Positions 26,940 through 36,314 of a stretch of 64,000 nt of DNA are shown here, piece after piece. Each line of letters opens with the position of its first letter. Positions within the stretch are counted from its first letter, which is position 1. The position numbers were made by a program, and so were the translations under genes. The DNA comes from Alteromonas profundi (GTDB taxonomy: Bacteria; Pseudomonadota; Gammaproteobacteria; Enterobacterales; Alteromonadaceae): assembly GCF_010500865.1 (NCBI RefSeq), contig NZ_JAAAWN010000004.1, positions 62,001-126,000 on the forward strand, written 5' to 3'. The notes beneath the pieces were generated by a model, which made no database searches, was not told where the DNA came from, and was given only the letters and a program-made list of their open reading frames with translations.

Positions 26940-28310
26940 ATGAAAAACATAGCCTTAACCATAGCCCTTACATTTGCTACCAGCGCAGCAATAGTGCCGC
27001 AAATGGTATTAGCATCCTCTACCGCAAATACTAGCGTGAGTAATGCCCAATACACGGATGCTGAGCTGGACAGTTTGCTTGCCCCCATTGCACTGTACCC
27101 AGACACATTATTAACCCACATACTTATTGCCTCTACCTACCCGCTAGATGTTATTGCGGCAGATCGCTGGCGTCAAAGTAACACCCATTTAAGTGCCAAG
27201 CAGGTTGAGCATGTTATTGCCCCTATCGATTGGGACCCAAGCGTTAAAGCGCTTGTTCCTTTTACCGATATTCTCAATACCATGGCGCAGGATATTGAGT
27301 GGATGGAGCAACTCGGCGATAACATGTTAGTGAATGAGGAACGGGTGTTAGCGCGAGTCCAAGATTTACGCGGGCATGCAATGAATGCCGGAAACCTAAC
27401 CACCAACGAATACCTCAGTGTGGAGCGCGAAAAAGAAATTATTTACATTGCTCCGCGCCATAGAGAAACCGTGTATGTGCCTTACTATAACCCCACCATA
27501 GTGTATGGTACTTGGCACCATAGTATTGCACCACGACATTGGCATCATGGTGTAAGCTTCCATCAACGGGGAGGTTTCTACTGGTCACCCCAAGTGCATA
27601 TTTCTGCTCTGTTTTATTTTGGTGGTATCCATTGGCACAATCGTTATGTGGTTACCCATCGTCAGCCTGTGAAAACTTACTATCGTGGCGCGCCTGCCAA
27701 ACGGGTATATAGCAAAGGCTATCAGCGCTGGCAGCACAATGTACAGCACAGACGCGCACGCTACTCGCCCCGCATTGTGCACAGCACGCCCAAAAGCTTT
27801 CAACATAAGCGGGTTGTCCACACTAAGCCACGTGCGTCGGCTACGCGCCATGTGCACGTAAATGGCAAAAAGGCACCTAAACTAGCGCGCAAAGTAGCTT
27901 ATCGCGGCGAACCTTCGGGGAAAAAACATGCCCGTGTAGAACGCGCCTTGAAAAGTCGTCCTGTGGCCCGTGAACATAGACCAAACACAAATGTGCGTCC
28001 ATCAAAAGCCTCTGTAAACAAACGTGTAGTAGGTACGCACCCAGTAAAGCCTCAGCCTTTAAGAACAGCTAAAGCTCAAGATACAAAGCGTCAGTATACG
28101 CAAAAGCCGAGAACGCCGTCTCAGGGAGCCCATCGTAGCGCGAAAACACCGCGTGTTGAAACGCCTAAATCGCATTCGTTCGGTAATCGAAACGGGCGGT
28201 CTAAACCACAGCGCTACACAACAGGGGGCGAGCGGAGGGTGAAAACTCAGGTTAAATCACAACGTGTCCAACGCCATGGCAACCGCGGGCAGCTAAGCCA
28301 TAAAGGATAA
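26940..28310 (+). CDS. DUF3300 secreted protein with basic C-terminus
   Basis: 456 residues with a signal peptide (MKNIALTIALTFATSAAIV, cleaved near VLASS). The DUF3300 domain spans about 40-240, with the typical LDSLLAPIALYPDTLLTHIL start and the conserved DWDPSVKALVPF segment (here IDWDPSVKALVPFTDIL). A His/Tyr/Trp-rich region YYNPTIVYGTWHH to HWHNRYV follows. The last 200 residues are low complexity and very rich in Lys, Arg, His and Gln, with many Arg/Lys-Pro repeats, suggesting a tail that binds nucleic acid or surface polyanions. Function of the family is unknown. GGGAG lies 6 nt before the ATG. Convergent with the ATP-grasp gene. Confidence 0.88.
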   Translation: MKNIALTIALTFATSAAIVPQMVLASSTANTSVSNAQYTDAELDSLLAPIALYPDTLLTHILIASTYPLDVIAADRWRQSNTHLSAKQVEHVIAPIDWDPSVKALVPFTDILNTMAQDIEWMEQLGDNMLVNEERVLARVQDLRGHAMNAGNLTTNEYLSVEREKEIIYIAPRHRETVYVPYYNPTIVYGTWHHSIAPRHWHHGVSFHQRGGFYWSPQVHISALFYFGGIHWHNRYVVTHRQPVKTYYRGAPAKRVYSKGYQRWQHNVQHRRARYSPRIVHSTPKSFQHKRVVHTKPRASATRHVHVNGKKAPKLARKVAYRGEPSGKKHARVERALKSRPVAREHRPNTNVRPSKASVNKRVVGTHPVKPQPLRTAKAQDTKRQYTQKPRTPSQGAHRSAKTPRVETPKSHSFGNRNGRSKPQRYTTGGERRVKTQVKSQRVQRHGNRGQLSHKG

Positions 28311-28327
28311 ATCAATACCTATTAAGG

Positions 28328-29200
28328 TTAGCGCTGTTGTTGATGGAACGACAACATAGCGTCTACAAACCGAGGCGCGGATGCGGGGTCTAAATTGAAA
28401 TACAGTGAGGGCTCAATAAGCTCTAATTCCATTATAGCCCAGTGGTTTTCTATGCGTATTAGGTCCACCCGGGCATAAAGCGCCTGCGTAGGCATCATAG
28501 ATACGGCGTGTTGTGCGCTTTGCAGCATGTCTATTGTAGGGTCGATGGTGTATAGCTTGCCCCCGTGCTCTTCTTGTACCCTGAAATCACCCGTTTCAGG
28601 CACTTTTAAAATGCCATGGCTATATTTACCGCCAAAATAAAATAGCGAATACTCACCTTCTTCTATCACACTTGGAATAAAAGGCTGGATCATATGCTCG
28701 CGTTGCGCGAAACAACGGGATAGTTGGGGCAAATAGTCAAAAATGGCGTCTCGCTCAACCTTGAATGTATCATCTGCGTTTGCACTTAACACAGGCTTTA
28801 TGATCAGGGTATCAGTTGCAAATTTATCATATTGCGCAGTAAATACCGCTTCATCAAACTTCGCCTGCCACTGGGTAGGTACAATGTTGATACCTTGGTT
28901 GGCAAGATCCCGTAGGTAGTACTTCTCTATGTTCCATTTAATCAGAGATAGAGGGTTCAGTAAGCACGTGTCGCTGGCCTCAATCTGCTCTAGAGTACGC
29001 ATAAAGGCCTCGGGATATTGCTGATAGTCCCATGTGCTGCGCACGATGATATAGTCAAAATCATCCCAGGAGCAAGCGGGCGTGCGCCACGAAATTGTTT
29101 CTACCTGCCAGCCTTGTTGTTCAAAATGCGGGATCAGCAGTTCATCGTAAACAAAGAATTCTTCTAAATTATCGGTAGATAAAAACGCGACGTTTGGCAC
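28328..29200 (-). CDS. ATP-grasp / RimK-like ligase of unknown substrate
   Basis: 290-residue cytoplasmic protein related to ATP-grasp glutathione-synthetase and RimK-like enzymes. N-terminal pre-ATP-grasp segment with the DYIIVRSTWDYQQYPEAF motif. ATP-binding lysine region LIIKPVLSANADDTFKV; IQPFIPSVIEEGEYSLFYFGGKYSHGILK carries the nucleotide and metal loop. YARVDLIRIENHWAIMELELIEPSLYF supplies the metal-binding E-x-N/E residues. The start is a GTG at 29198-29200 with AAGGAG 7-8 nt upstream. It likely forms a peptide-like bond with an amine acceptor. The substrate cannot be inferred; the divergent neighbour is a metal transporter. Confidence 0.8.
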   Translation of the reverse strand: MPNVAFLSTDNLEEFFVYDELLIPHFEQQGWQVETISWRTPACSWDDFDYIIVRSTWDYQQYPEAFMRTLEQIEASDTCLLNPLSLIKWNIEKYYLRDLANQGINIVPTQWQAKFDEAVFTAQYDKFATDTLIIKPVLSANADDTFKVERDAIFDYLPQLSRCFAQREHMIQPFIPSVIEEGEYSLFYFGGKYSHGILKVPETGDFRVQEEHGGKLYTIDPTIDMLQSAQHAVSMMPTQALYARVDLIRIENHWAIMELELIEPSLYFNLDPASAPRFVDAMLSFHQQQR

Positions 29201-29288
29201 GGTACTGCTCCTTTCATGGCACTCTCTGGTAACTCACGCATTCTCTGCGTAGTATGGTAAATAGCTTTTTAAATCAGGTGTTCATTAT

Positions 29289-30278
29289 ATGCAAGCTGCG
29301 TCTCACTCTTCTGCACTTTTATGGAGTTATCAGCTAAATCACGACGGCCATCACCACGAAATTGATGCCGCGCATTTGTCTGATGCACTTAAGCAATCAT
29401 CCGCGGGAGGTAATACACTATGGGTGCACGTTCAATCAGATGCCGAAGATGCAACACGCCTATTGCATAGCCTCAATTTAGATTCGCGGGTAATCGATAG
29501 CCTGTTAGCTTTGGAAACCCGCCCCCGAGCTATGTCACTTGCCGATGGCTCATTAATCTATTTGCGAGGCATTAATAAAAATCCTGGCGCCGATCCTGAG
29601 GATATGGTGTCGTTACGTATGTGGTTTAACAACTCACTTATTATTACCGCACGGCGAAAAAACCGCAGATTAACGGCAATCACGCATGTTAAGGAACAAA
29701 TAGACGCAAAGCTTCCTATTAGCCACCCCGCCAATATGGTACTTAACATTATTAGCAGTGTAGCTAGCACTATTGTAGATACGGTTGATGATATGGACGA
29801 TAAACTCGTTAACTTCGAAACTAACGAACAACTCACCAAGCAGGACAGGCAATCATTGGCCACTCTACGGCGCCAAGCTGCTGCCATGCGCCGCTATCTC
29901 GCACCGCAGCGCGATGCGCTTGAAGCTTTATTGAGGTTGCCTAATGTTCTTTCAACCCAGCAAAGTTTCGACTTACGGGAGCAAATAGACCGTATGGCCC
30001 GCTATGTTGAAGATATGGATTTGCTGCGCGAACGGGCTATTGTACTGCAAGATGAGTTGCGAAACCGTATTGCAGAACAACAAGGGATGCGCATGTATGT
30101 ATTATCTTTAGTTACTGCAATCTTCCTCCCCCTATCCTTTCTTACCGGTGTATTTGGTATGAATGTTGGGGGGCTGCCCGGCACAGAATCCGTTTATGGG
30201 TTTACCTATGTGGTAAGTATCATGGCGGTGCTTGCACTTGTTATGTTGGTCGCCATGCTATGGAAACGCTGGCTTTAA
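29289..30278 (+). CDS. zntB: CorA-family transporter, ZntB-like
   Basis: 329-residue pentameric metal channel or transporter of the CorA superfamily. A long cytoplasmic funnel domain (1-260) precedes two C-terminal membrane helices. The loop between them carries the GMN signature in TGVFGMNVGGLPGTE. The GGLPG extension after GMN and the length are typical of ZntB (zinc, proton-coupled) rather than CorA (magnesium). The helix before GMN is YVLSLVTAIFLPLSFL, and the last helix ends MLWKRWL. It is divergent from the ATP-grasp gene with an 88-bp gap. Substrate metal is not certain. Confidence 0.83.
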   Translation: MQAASHSSALLWSYQLNHDGHHHEIDAAHLSDALKQSSAGGNTLWVHVQSDAEDATRLLHSLNLDSRVIDSLLALETRPRAMSLADGSLIYLRGINKNPGADPEDMVSLRMWFNNSLIITARRKNRRLTAITHVKEQIDAKLPISHPANMVLNIISSVASTIVDTVDDMDDKLVNFETNEQLTKQDRQSLATLRRQAAAMRRYLAPQRDALEALLRLPNVLSTQQSFDLREQIDRMARYVEDMDLLRERAIVLQDELRNRIAEQQGMRMYVLSLVTAIFLPLSFLTGVFGMNVGGLPGTESVYGFTYVVSIMAVLALVMLVAMLWKRWL

Positions 30279-30455
30279 TTCAATCGGCTGTTTCACGCAT
30301 CCTCGTGTTGTTAACTACTAACTTAGTGATTTTAAAATATTTTCGTGACTTTTATACGAAAGTTTGGTCGTTTTCCTGTCCTTTAACGTATATCATCCGT
30401 TGAACAGAAATTATGTTAAATTTATTTACATTTGATGAACTCCGCGGAGACGAGT

Positions 30456-31937
30456 ATGCAGTATTCTTGGGTGGAGGAAGGACAGAAAATCTTCCGAATA
30501 GTTATTGTTATCCAATGGCTAGTTGCTTTGGTCATTGGGTTAGTAACAGGAGAGCTCCTTCCAGCGTTTCTTTTCGGTATTCCTATCATTGCTGTCCCAT
30601 TATGGCTCAGTCTTCAGCAGCCTCATAGCGCCATTAGTCGCCATGCACTGGCCATAGGTACTCAATTATTTACCGCATTGCATATTCATCAAACGCTCGG
30701 GTTAATCGAAGTTCACTTTGAAATTTTTGTACTGCTGGCATTTTTGTCTTATTTTCGCGATTGGAAAGTGATTGCCTCTGGCGTTTTAATTGTGGCTATC
30801 CACCATATAGGCTTCTTTATAATGCAACTACAAGGCATGCCCGTATTCGTATTTGAAGAAGGCCATGTGTCTTTTAATATGCTACTTATGCACGCTGGGT
30901 TTGCGCTAACCGAAGGGGCAGTATTGATGTACATGGCCAAGCAAGCTCACCAAGAAGGCGTGGGCGCAGCAAAATTAAGCCTAACCATTAGCAATATGCA
31001 AAAACGCAGCGGTCAGCTTGATTTATCAGAGCCTATCGATACCAGTAACCCAGTCACCCGGCCATTCGCCGAGTTAATCGCGCAAGTTAGAGAGTTAGTA
31101 GCCTTGTCATCAACATTAACCCAAGATGTAGTGATGGGGTGTGCCAAAATGGAAACCGCCGCGCACAATATGATTGAAGTAAGTAAAAATACCGACCATG
31201 AACTGTCAAAAGTGTCAGCATCCACCGAAGAAATAGCACAAACCATGCAAATATCTGCTGAGCAAACCACCCTTGCCAACGATAAGGCTAACGCCGCACA
31301 AACATCTTCGCACACCACCCGCGAGTCTATTTCAAGCACCAGTAACGCCATTAATTCGCTGCGTACTACCCTTAATAACGCCGCTAAAATTAACGCGGCC
31401 TTAAATGAACAATGTAGCCACATTTCTGATGCGATGCGGGCCATCACCGGGGTTGCAGACCAAACCAACTTACTCGCCCTTAACGCAGCGATAGAATCAG
31501 CGCGGGCAGGCGAGCACGGGCGTGGGTTTGCCGTTGTTGCCGATGAAGTACGCTCTTTAGCTATTCGTTCAAAAGAAAGTGCTGATCAAATTACTGATAT
31601 TACCGAACAACTTGTTAGCCAAACCTCTGAATCGGTCAATCAAATGCAAACCTGTATAACGCTGGTTGATGAAGCCGTATTGTCGTCCGATTCTGCCACG
31701 CAAGCCATGACAAGTATAATGCAGCATATTCAAAGTGCTAATGACAGCATGACTGAAGTGGCCTCTTCTGCTATTGAGCAAGAATCGGCGTCAGCAGCAA
31801 TTGCTGAAAGCACCAATAGGTTGAACGAATTCACCACCCAAGAACTTATTACCGCCGAGTCGTTAGCGCAAGAAGTGCGTACCTTGTCACAGACGTCAGA
31901 AAAAATGCGAAATGCCATTTCCCGTTTTACGTTATGA
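30456..31937 (+). CDS. Methyl-accepting chemotaxis protein with histidine-rich membrane sensor
   Basis: 493-residue chemoreceptor. I use the ATG at 30456 because GGAG lies 6 nt before it; an upstream TTG at 30432 lacks this. The N-terminus is a six-helix membrane domain (about 12-162) with no large periplasmic loop and ten histidines, several in or next to helices (His57, 63, 76, 78, 87, 116, 117, 137, 146, 165). There is no clear HAMP. The cytoplasmic part is the standard signalling hairpin, with its tip in [20 protein letters not shown] and [15 protein letters not shown]. It overlaps the next gene by 4 bp. The His-rich membrane bundle suggests binding of a metal, haem or redox cofactor, which is inference. 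Confidence 0.9.
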   Translation: MQYSWVEEGQKIFRIVIVIQWLVALVIGLVTGELLPAFLFGIPIIAVPLWLSLQQPHSAISRHALAIGTQLFTALHIHQTLGLIEVHFEIFVLLAFLSYFRDWKVIASGVLIVAIHHIGFFIMQLQGMPVFVFEEGHVSFNMLLMHAGFALTEGAVLMYMAKQAHQEGVGAAKLSLTISNMQKRSGQLDLSEPIDTSNPVTRPFAELIAQVRELVALSSTLTQDVVMGCAKMETAAHNMIEVSKNTDHELSKVSASTEEIAQTMQISAEQTTLANDKANAAQTSSHTTRESISSTSNAINSLRTTLNNAAKINAALNEQCSHISDAMRAITGVADQTNLLALNAAIESARAGEHGRGFAVVADEVRSLAIRSKESADQITDITEQLVSQTSESVNQMQTCITLVDEAVLSSDSATQAMTSIMQHIQSANDSMTEVASSAIEQESASAAIAESTNRLNEFTTQELITAESLAQEVRTLSQTSEKMRNAISRFTL

Positions 31938-32461
31938 GTGCAGGGGTAAAATGGGGTTTATTGATAGGCTGGGCGGCTATCTTATTGTTCACAATGTTAG
32001 CCTACAGCCAACGTCAGTTGTCGCCGTTCGACCCACAAGGCATATTATTACATGCCTCCACCGACCCAATGTTTGACGAGACTGTTGTGCAAGCGCTAAA
32101 ACGCCAGGGGGTTACCGCTGCATCTATTGTGCATATAAATACCGAAGATGCCTGCTACTGCGATACATTAGCTCAACCCCACCAAACCCAACTGCTTGCC
32201 AAACTCAGCACAGTAGACTACCGCGCCGTTACGTTAAATTTAAACAAGGTGCCGTCACTTGAAAAGCTTATACCTTCTATTCCTGCGCTTATTGTCATCG
32301 ATAAGGACTATCAGCTTCGTTACCTTGGCCCTTATGCAAACGGCTATGGCTGCGTTACCGGCGACACCTTAGTAGAGGCGATAAGCCAATATGCAACAAA
32401 GGGCATCTACCCGGGCGCGGTTATTAATACAGAGGCTAAGGGCTGTTTTTGTGATGCCTAG
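31934..32461 (+). CDS. Membrane-anchored thioredoxin-fold-like protein
   Basis: 175 residues with one N-terminal membrane segment ([18 protein letters not shown]). The soluble part should face the periplasm. It has an ACYCDTL motif (Cys-X-Cys) after a beta-alpha unit, then a [18 protein letters not shown] segment like the cis-Pro strand of thioredoxins, and a C-terminal GCFCDA with two more cysteines. It resembles the DUF6436 group of marine gammaproteobacteria, a match I hold loosely. Start ATG 31934 overlaps the chemoreceptor stop (ATGA), so the two are co-translated. A redox role is inferred from the cysteines and the downstream glutaredoxin-MauE gene. Confidence 0.65.
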   Translation: MSAGVKWGLLIGWAAILLFTMLAYSQRQLSPFDPQGILLHASTDPMFDETVVQALKRQGVTAASIVHINTEDACYCDTLAQPHQTQLLAKLSTVDYRAVTLNLNKVPSLEKLIPSIPALIVIDKDYQLRYLGPYANGYGCVTGDTLVEAISQYATKGIYPGAVINTEAKGCFCDA

Positions 32462-32571
32462 CTGGCATTAAATATGTAACCTTCCCCCGTATCTACTTAC
32501 TATCGTCGTATTGTGTGAAAGGGCTACTCACCTGCCGCAATATTGTGCGAAAAATGTACATGGAGGAAGGT

Positions 32572-33303
32572 ATGAGTAAAGAAGCCATACTGTATCGCAT
32601 GGCCACCAACGAACATCTATGTCCGTTTGGCCTTAAATCAAAAGATTTATTAATGCGCGAAGGCTACAAAGTTGACGACAGAACATTAACTAGTCGTACA
32701 GAAACCGATGAATTTAAGGAAAAGCATCAGGTAGATACGACGCCTCAGGCTTTTATCGACGGAAAACGTATAGGCGGTTACGATGACTTGCGTGCGTTTT
32801 TCAATAAAAAACCCGAACAAGAAATTGGCTCTCGCTACACCCCGGTTATTGCCATATTCTCTCTAGCCGCCTTAGTTACCTTAGCAGTCTTATTAAGAGG
32901 AGTAATGCCCGCAGCGTTTGAACCCACCATAATGATGTTTATTGGTGTGGCTATGGTGCTATTGGCCCTGCAGAAGTTGCAAGACATAGTGGCGTTTTCA
33001 AAACAGTTTATTACCTATGATTTACTGGCAATGAGAAAGGCCCGTTATGGCTATGTGTACCCATTTGCCGAAGCGTACGCAGGACTGGCGATGATTGCGG
33101 CGTTACCAGCCATAATTTACGCACCCGTGGCGATTTTTATTGGCGCCATAGGGGCAGTGTCGGTAATTAAGGCAGTATATGTTGATAAGCGAGAATTAAA
33201 ATGTGCCTGTGTAGGGGGAAATAGCGATGTACCTTTAGGGTTTATTTCACTTACTGAAAACATCGGCATGCTAGGCGCGGGTTTATACATGTTATTACGA
33301 TAA
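32572..33303 (+). CDS. Glutaredoxin-MauE fusion membrane protein
   Basis: 243 residues from the ATG at 32572, which has GGAGG 5 nt before it; an upstream frame opening at 32515 lacks a ribosome site. Residues 1-75 are a glutaredoxin-like domain with a single-cysteine active site LCPFGLKSKDLL and the glutathione-binding TTPQAFIDGKRIGGYDDL. Residues 88-240 form about four membrane helices of the MauE/DoxX type, in which the CACVGGNS pair near the end is a conserved redox Cys pair. Such fusions are thought to pass reducing power across the membrane. It follows the thioredoxin-like gene by about 110 bp. Confidence 0.83.
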   Translation: MSKEAILYRMATNEHLCPFGLKSKDLLMREGYKVDDRTLTSRTETDEFKEKHQVDTTPQAFIDGKRIGGYDDLRAFFNKKPEQEIGSRYTPVIAIFSLAALVTLAVLLRGVMPAAFEPTIMMFIGVAMVLLALQKLQDIVAFSKQFITYDLLAMRKARYGYVYPFAEAYAGLAMIAALPAIIYAPVAIFIGAIGAVSVIKAVYVDKRELKCACVGGNSDVPLGFISLTENIGMLGAGLYMLLR

Positions 33304-33345
33304 AACCGCGCACGAATATGTGCTGCTTTTTCCTTAGGCGCAGCG

Positions 33346-34317
33346 CTATTGCTGGCCACCATTCGAATTTTCAGGTGGCGGGGTCGTGGGGCTGGCTAAG
33401 CCCTTTAGGTGTGCCACTACGCTGCGCCCTAACGCACTATTGTCATAGCCTCCTTCTAACAGACTTACAATACGGCCTTCACAGCACATATCCGCAACAT
33501 TCCTAAGCTTCTTACTTAGCCAATAATAATCGTCTTCGGTTAAGCGCAAATGCGCCATAGGATCTTCTGCGTGGCCGTCAAAACCCGCTGACAAAAATAT
33601 CAGTTGCGGCTTAAAATTTATTAGCGCATCGAACCAATGTGCCACCTTAGTTCTAAAAACATCGCCGGTAGCTCCCGCCTCAATAGGCACAGATAGGATA
33701 TTGCTGGCTAATACTGGCGAACCGCTATGGGGATAAAAAGGATGCTGGAAACTTGAGCACATCATAATGCGCTGATCCCCCGCTATGATATGTTCTGTTC
33801 CATTACCATGGTGCACATCAAAATCAACAATAGCTACGCGTTGTAATTGGTAATTTTGTAACGCATAGCGCGCAGCAATAGCGATATTGTTAAAGATACA
33901 AAAGCCCATTGCACTGTCGTAGGTAGCATGGTGTCCGGGCGGACGCGTTAAACAAAAGCCCTGTCTGTCAGTTCCTTGCATTACCCAATCTACCGCATTA
34001 CACCCCGCACCTGCCGACTCGAGGGCGGCGGTTAAACTCCCCTTTACTAACCCGGTATCATCAGCCAGCCATACCAAAGGGTTATCGTCACTTAGGGTGT
34101 TCGCTTGGTCAAATACCTGCTTTATATAATGCGGGGCATGGGCCAAACTTAAATATGCGTCAGCAATAGGCGTGGCATCGGCGTGCTCACACACCATCTC
34201 TACGCCGGAGGCAAGCAGTTGATCATCGATGGCGAATAGCCGGTTCGGTGACTCTGGATGTTCAGGCCCTAAATCATGTTTCATGCTATGTTTAGTGCGG
34301 TATATACGTATGGTCAT
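33346..34317 (-). CDS. Histone-deacetylase-family (AcuC-like) deacetylase
   Basis: 323-residue zinc deacetylase of the class II HDAC / acetoin-utilisation family. Signatures: HPESPNRL near residue 19, RPPGHHATYD (active-site His pair), VDFDVHHGNGTEHI (zinc-binding Asp and His) and SAGFDGHAEDPM (zinc Asp). Bacterial members remove acetyl groups from protein lysines, polyamines or small amides. Its start overlaps the stop of the CoA-transferase/GNAT gene by 4 bp, so it is translationally coupled to a predicted acetyltransferase. That pairing recalls the acuA/acuC acetylation switch of acetyl-CoA synthetase, although no acs gene is present. Confidence 0.88.
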   Translation of the reverse strand: MTIRIYRTKHSMKHDLGPEHPESPNRLFAIDDQLLASGVEMVCEHADATPIADAYLSLAHAPHYIKQVFDQANTLSDDNPLVWLADDTGLVKGSLTAALESAGAGCNAVDWVMQGTDRQGFCLTRPPGHHATYDSAMGFCIFNNIAIAARYALQNYQLQRVAIVDFDVHHGNGTEHIIAGDQRIMMCSSFQHPFYPHSGSPVLASNILSVPIEAGATGDVFRTKVAHWFDALINFKPQLIFLSAGFDGHAEDPMAHLRLTEDDYYWLSKKLRNVADMCCEGRIVSLLEGGYDNSALGRSVVAHLKGLASPTTPPPENSNGGQQ

Positions 34318-36191
34318 GACAAACTTGCCACATCAAGAACTAATTCCACATCGCTTGGGTCACCGGTGAATCTACGCTTAAATTTGGCCTGTTCAAATAT
34401 GGTAATCATGGGCTTATTTTCTCCCCGTACATAGGCCATCATCTTATCAATGCCCCTTGCCTTTGCTATTTCGATGAGTTGTTGTAACAACCGACTTGCC
34501 ATGCCTTTGCCTTGCTGTGTTTCTCTGGTAACAAAGGCTACTTCACAGGTATTGCTATTTTGATCGTAATAAAACCGCCCTATGGCTTGTAAGGTAATGC
34601 GCGAGCCATCTTGCTTTACTATGCATAAAGCTACATCTGAAGACTGATCGACACTCACCAAATTACACGACTTTTCTCGCGACATCTGTTTGGGGTCGTA
34701 GTTGTACCTAAGCCTCAGGGTTTCTTTAGTATGTGAGTAGAAAAACTCCTGCAATCGGCGCTCATCAGCAGGATTAAGAGGGCGCATATAAAACGTTTCG
34801 CCCTGTATGTTTAACCGTTTAAGCTGAATGGCCCCCCATTCTGCAATGTCTGTAGGGTATTTTTCTTGATAGTGCGGCACCCAGTAATGTTTGCGTACTT
34901 CTTCGAGAAGTTGCGCTCTAAACTTAGGGTGGGCCACCCGAATAAGCTCAAGGGCGCGCTCGCGTATACTTTTGCCTTTTAACGAGGCTATCCCATATTC
35001 TGTAACCACGTATTGCACATTCCCTCGTGAGGTTACTACCCCAGCCCCTTCTGATATACGCGGGGTAATACGAGAGATGGTTTCGTCTTTGGCGGTAGAC
35101 GGCAGGGCTATTATTGGCTTTCCCCCTTTACTTATAGAGGCTCCCGTAACGAAGTCTACCTGCCCACCAATACCGCTGTAAAAATCGTAACCGAGTGAGT
35201 CGGCCACAACCTGCCCGGTTAGGTCTACCTCAAGGGCGCTGTTAATCGCAATCATATTGTCGTTTTTAGCGATATTAGTGGGCTTATTTACATAGCTGCT
35301 AGGGTAAAATTCAATGTGCGGATTGTTATCAATAAGGTCGTACAACTTACGTGATCCAATAGCGAAACTGGTTACCACTTTTCCTGGGTGAAAAGTTTTC
35401 TTTTTGTTGGTTACCGCGCCTGAAGCCAACAAATCAATCACACTGTCTGTGAGCATTTCGCTGTGAATACCTAGGTCTTTGTGATTACGTAAATACTTTA
35501 AGGTAGCGCTGGGTATTTTACCTATCCCAAACTGAAGTGTTGCGCCGTCATCCACCAGCATGGAAACATACTGCCCAATCCGCTCAGCCACCGAGTCTAT
35601 GGGCGGCGGGCTTACTTCCACTAATGGCTCTTTTGCTTCAATACAGGCGGTAATTTCACTAATGTGGATATAGGAATGCCCTGCTGTACGTGGAACATCT
35701 GGGTTAATTTGCGCCACCACTTGTTTACACTGGCGCACCGCTGACATAGAAATATCTACCGCTGCACCTAAAGAACAATAACCAAATTCGTCAGGCGGGC
35801 TAACATTCACCAATGCGGCATCAAGGGCTAAAGTACCATCGCTAAATAAGCTGGAAATTTCAGATAAGAAAACCGGGGTATAGTCGGCCCTCCCCTCATC
35901 TACAGCGCGGCGAATAGCATCCCCGCCTATAAAAAACGTATTTGCCTTAAACAGCCTTTTATATTCTTCTTTTGCCCAACGGGTATCACCTAACGCTAAC
36001 ATATGAACAAGTTCAATATCACTGAACCCTTCACTATGATCGATAAGGTGTTGCACCAACGCATAGGGCACCGATGCTGTTCCACCAACAAACACACGAG
36101 AACCCGATTTTATGAGCTTCTTCCAATCGGGTGCTGGGGGGAGTTGAATTGCCATCACGCTAACCTGCCGCCTGTGTAACCATAGTTCCAT
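34314..36191 (-). CDS. Acetyl-CoA hydrolase/transferase fused to a GNAT acetyltransferase
   Basis: 625 residues. Residues about 20-440 are a CoA-transferase of the Ach1/Cat1 type: NVSPPDEFGYCSLG near the N-terminus, AINSALEVDLTGQVVADS with the candidate catalytic Glu, and GIGGQVDFVTGASISKGGKPI for CoA binding. Residues about 465-620 are a GNAT domain (YMRPLNPADERRLQEFFY, ETQQGKGMASRLLQQLIEIA with the acetyl-CoA loop Q-x-x-G-x-A). Analogous fusions of an acyl-CoA enzyme to GNAT (Pat-type) acetylate metabolic enzymes. A start at 36191 is used; an ATG at 36155 is possible. It is followed by the deacetylase, overlapping by 4 bp. Confidence 0.88.
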   Translation of the reverse strand: MELWLHRRQVSVMAIQLPPAPDWKKLIKSGSRVFVGGTASVPYALVQHLIDHSEGFSDIELVHMLALGDTRWAKEEYKRLFKANTFFIGGDAIRRAVDEGRADYTPVFLSEISSLFSDGTLALDAALVNVSPPDEFGYCSLGAAVDISMSAVRQCKQVVAQINPDVPRTAGHSYIHISEITACIEAKEPLVEVSPPPIDSVAERIGQYVSMLVDDGATLQFGIGKIPSATLKYLRNHKDLGIHSEMLTDSVIDLLASGAVTNKKKTFHPGKVVTSFAIGSRKLYDLIDNNPHIEFYPSSYVNKPTNIAKNDNMIAINSALEVDLTGQVVADSLGYDFYSGIGGQVDFVTGASISKGGKPIIALPSTAKDETISRITPRISEGAGVVTSRGNVQYVVTEYGIASLKGKSIRERALELIRVAHPKFRAQLLEEVRKHYWVPHYQEKYPTDIAEWGAIQLKRLNIQGETFYMRPLNPADERRLQEFFYSHTKETLRLRYNYDPKQMSREKSCNLVSVDQSSDVALCIVKQDGSRITLQAIGRFYYDQNSNTCEVAFVTRETQQGKGMASRLLQQLIEIAKARGIDKMMAYVRGENKPMITIFEQAKFKRRFTGDPSDVELVLDVASLS

Positions 36192-36314
36192 GATGCCATA
36201 TTTTTAGCCCTATGCTTATGGCAAAACACAGGTTTGTCATAAGCGATTAGTCGTAGGAAGGGCAACCCCTTTTATCTACGCTGTGTGTATGTCCGCAAGC
36301 AAACATGAAACGCG

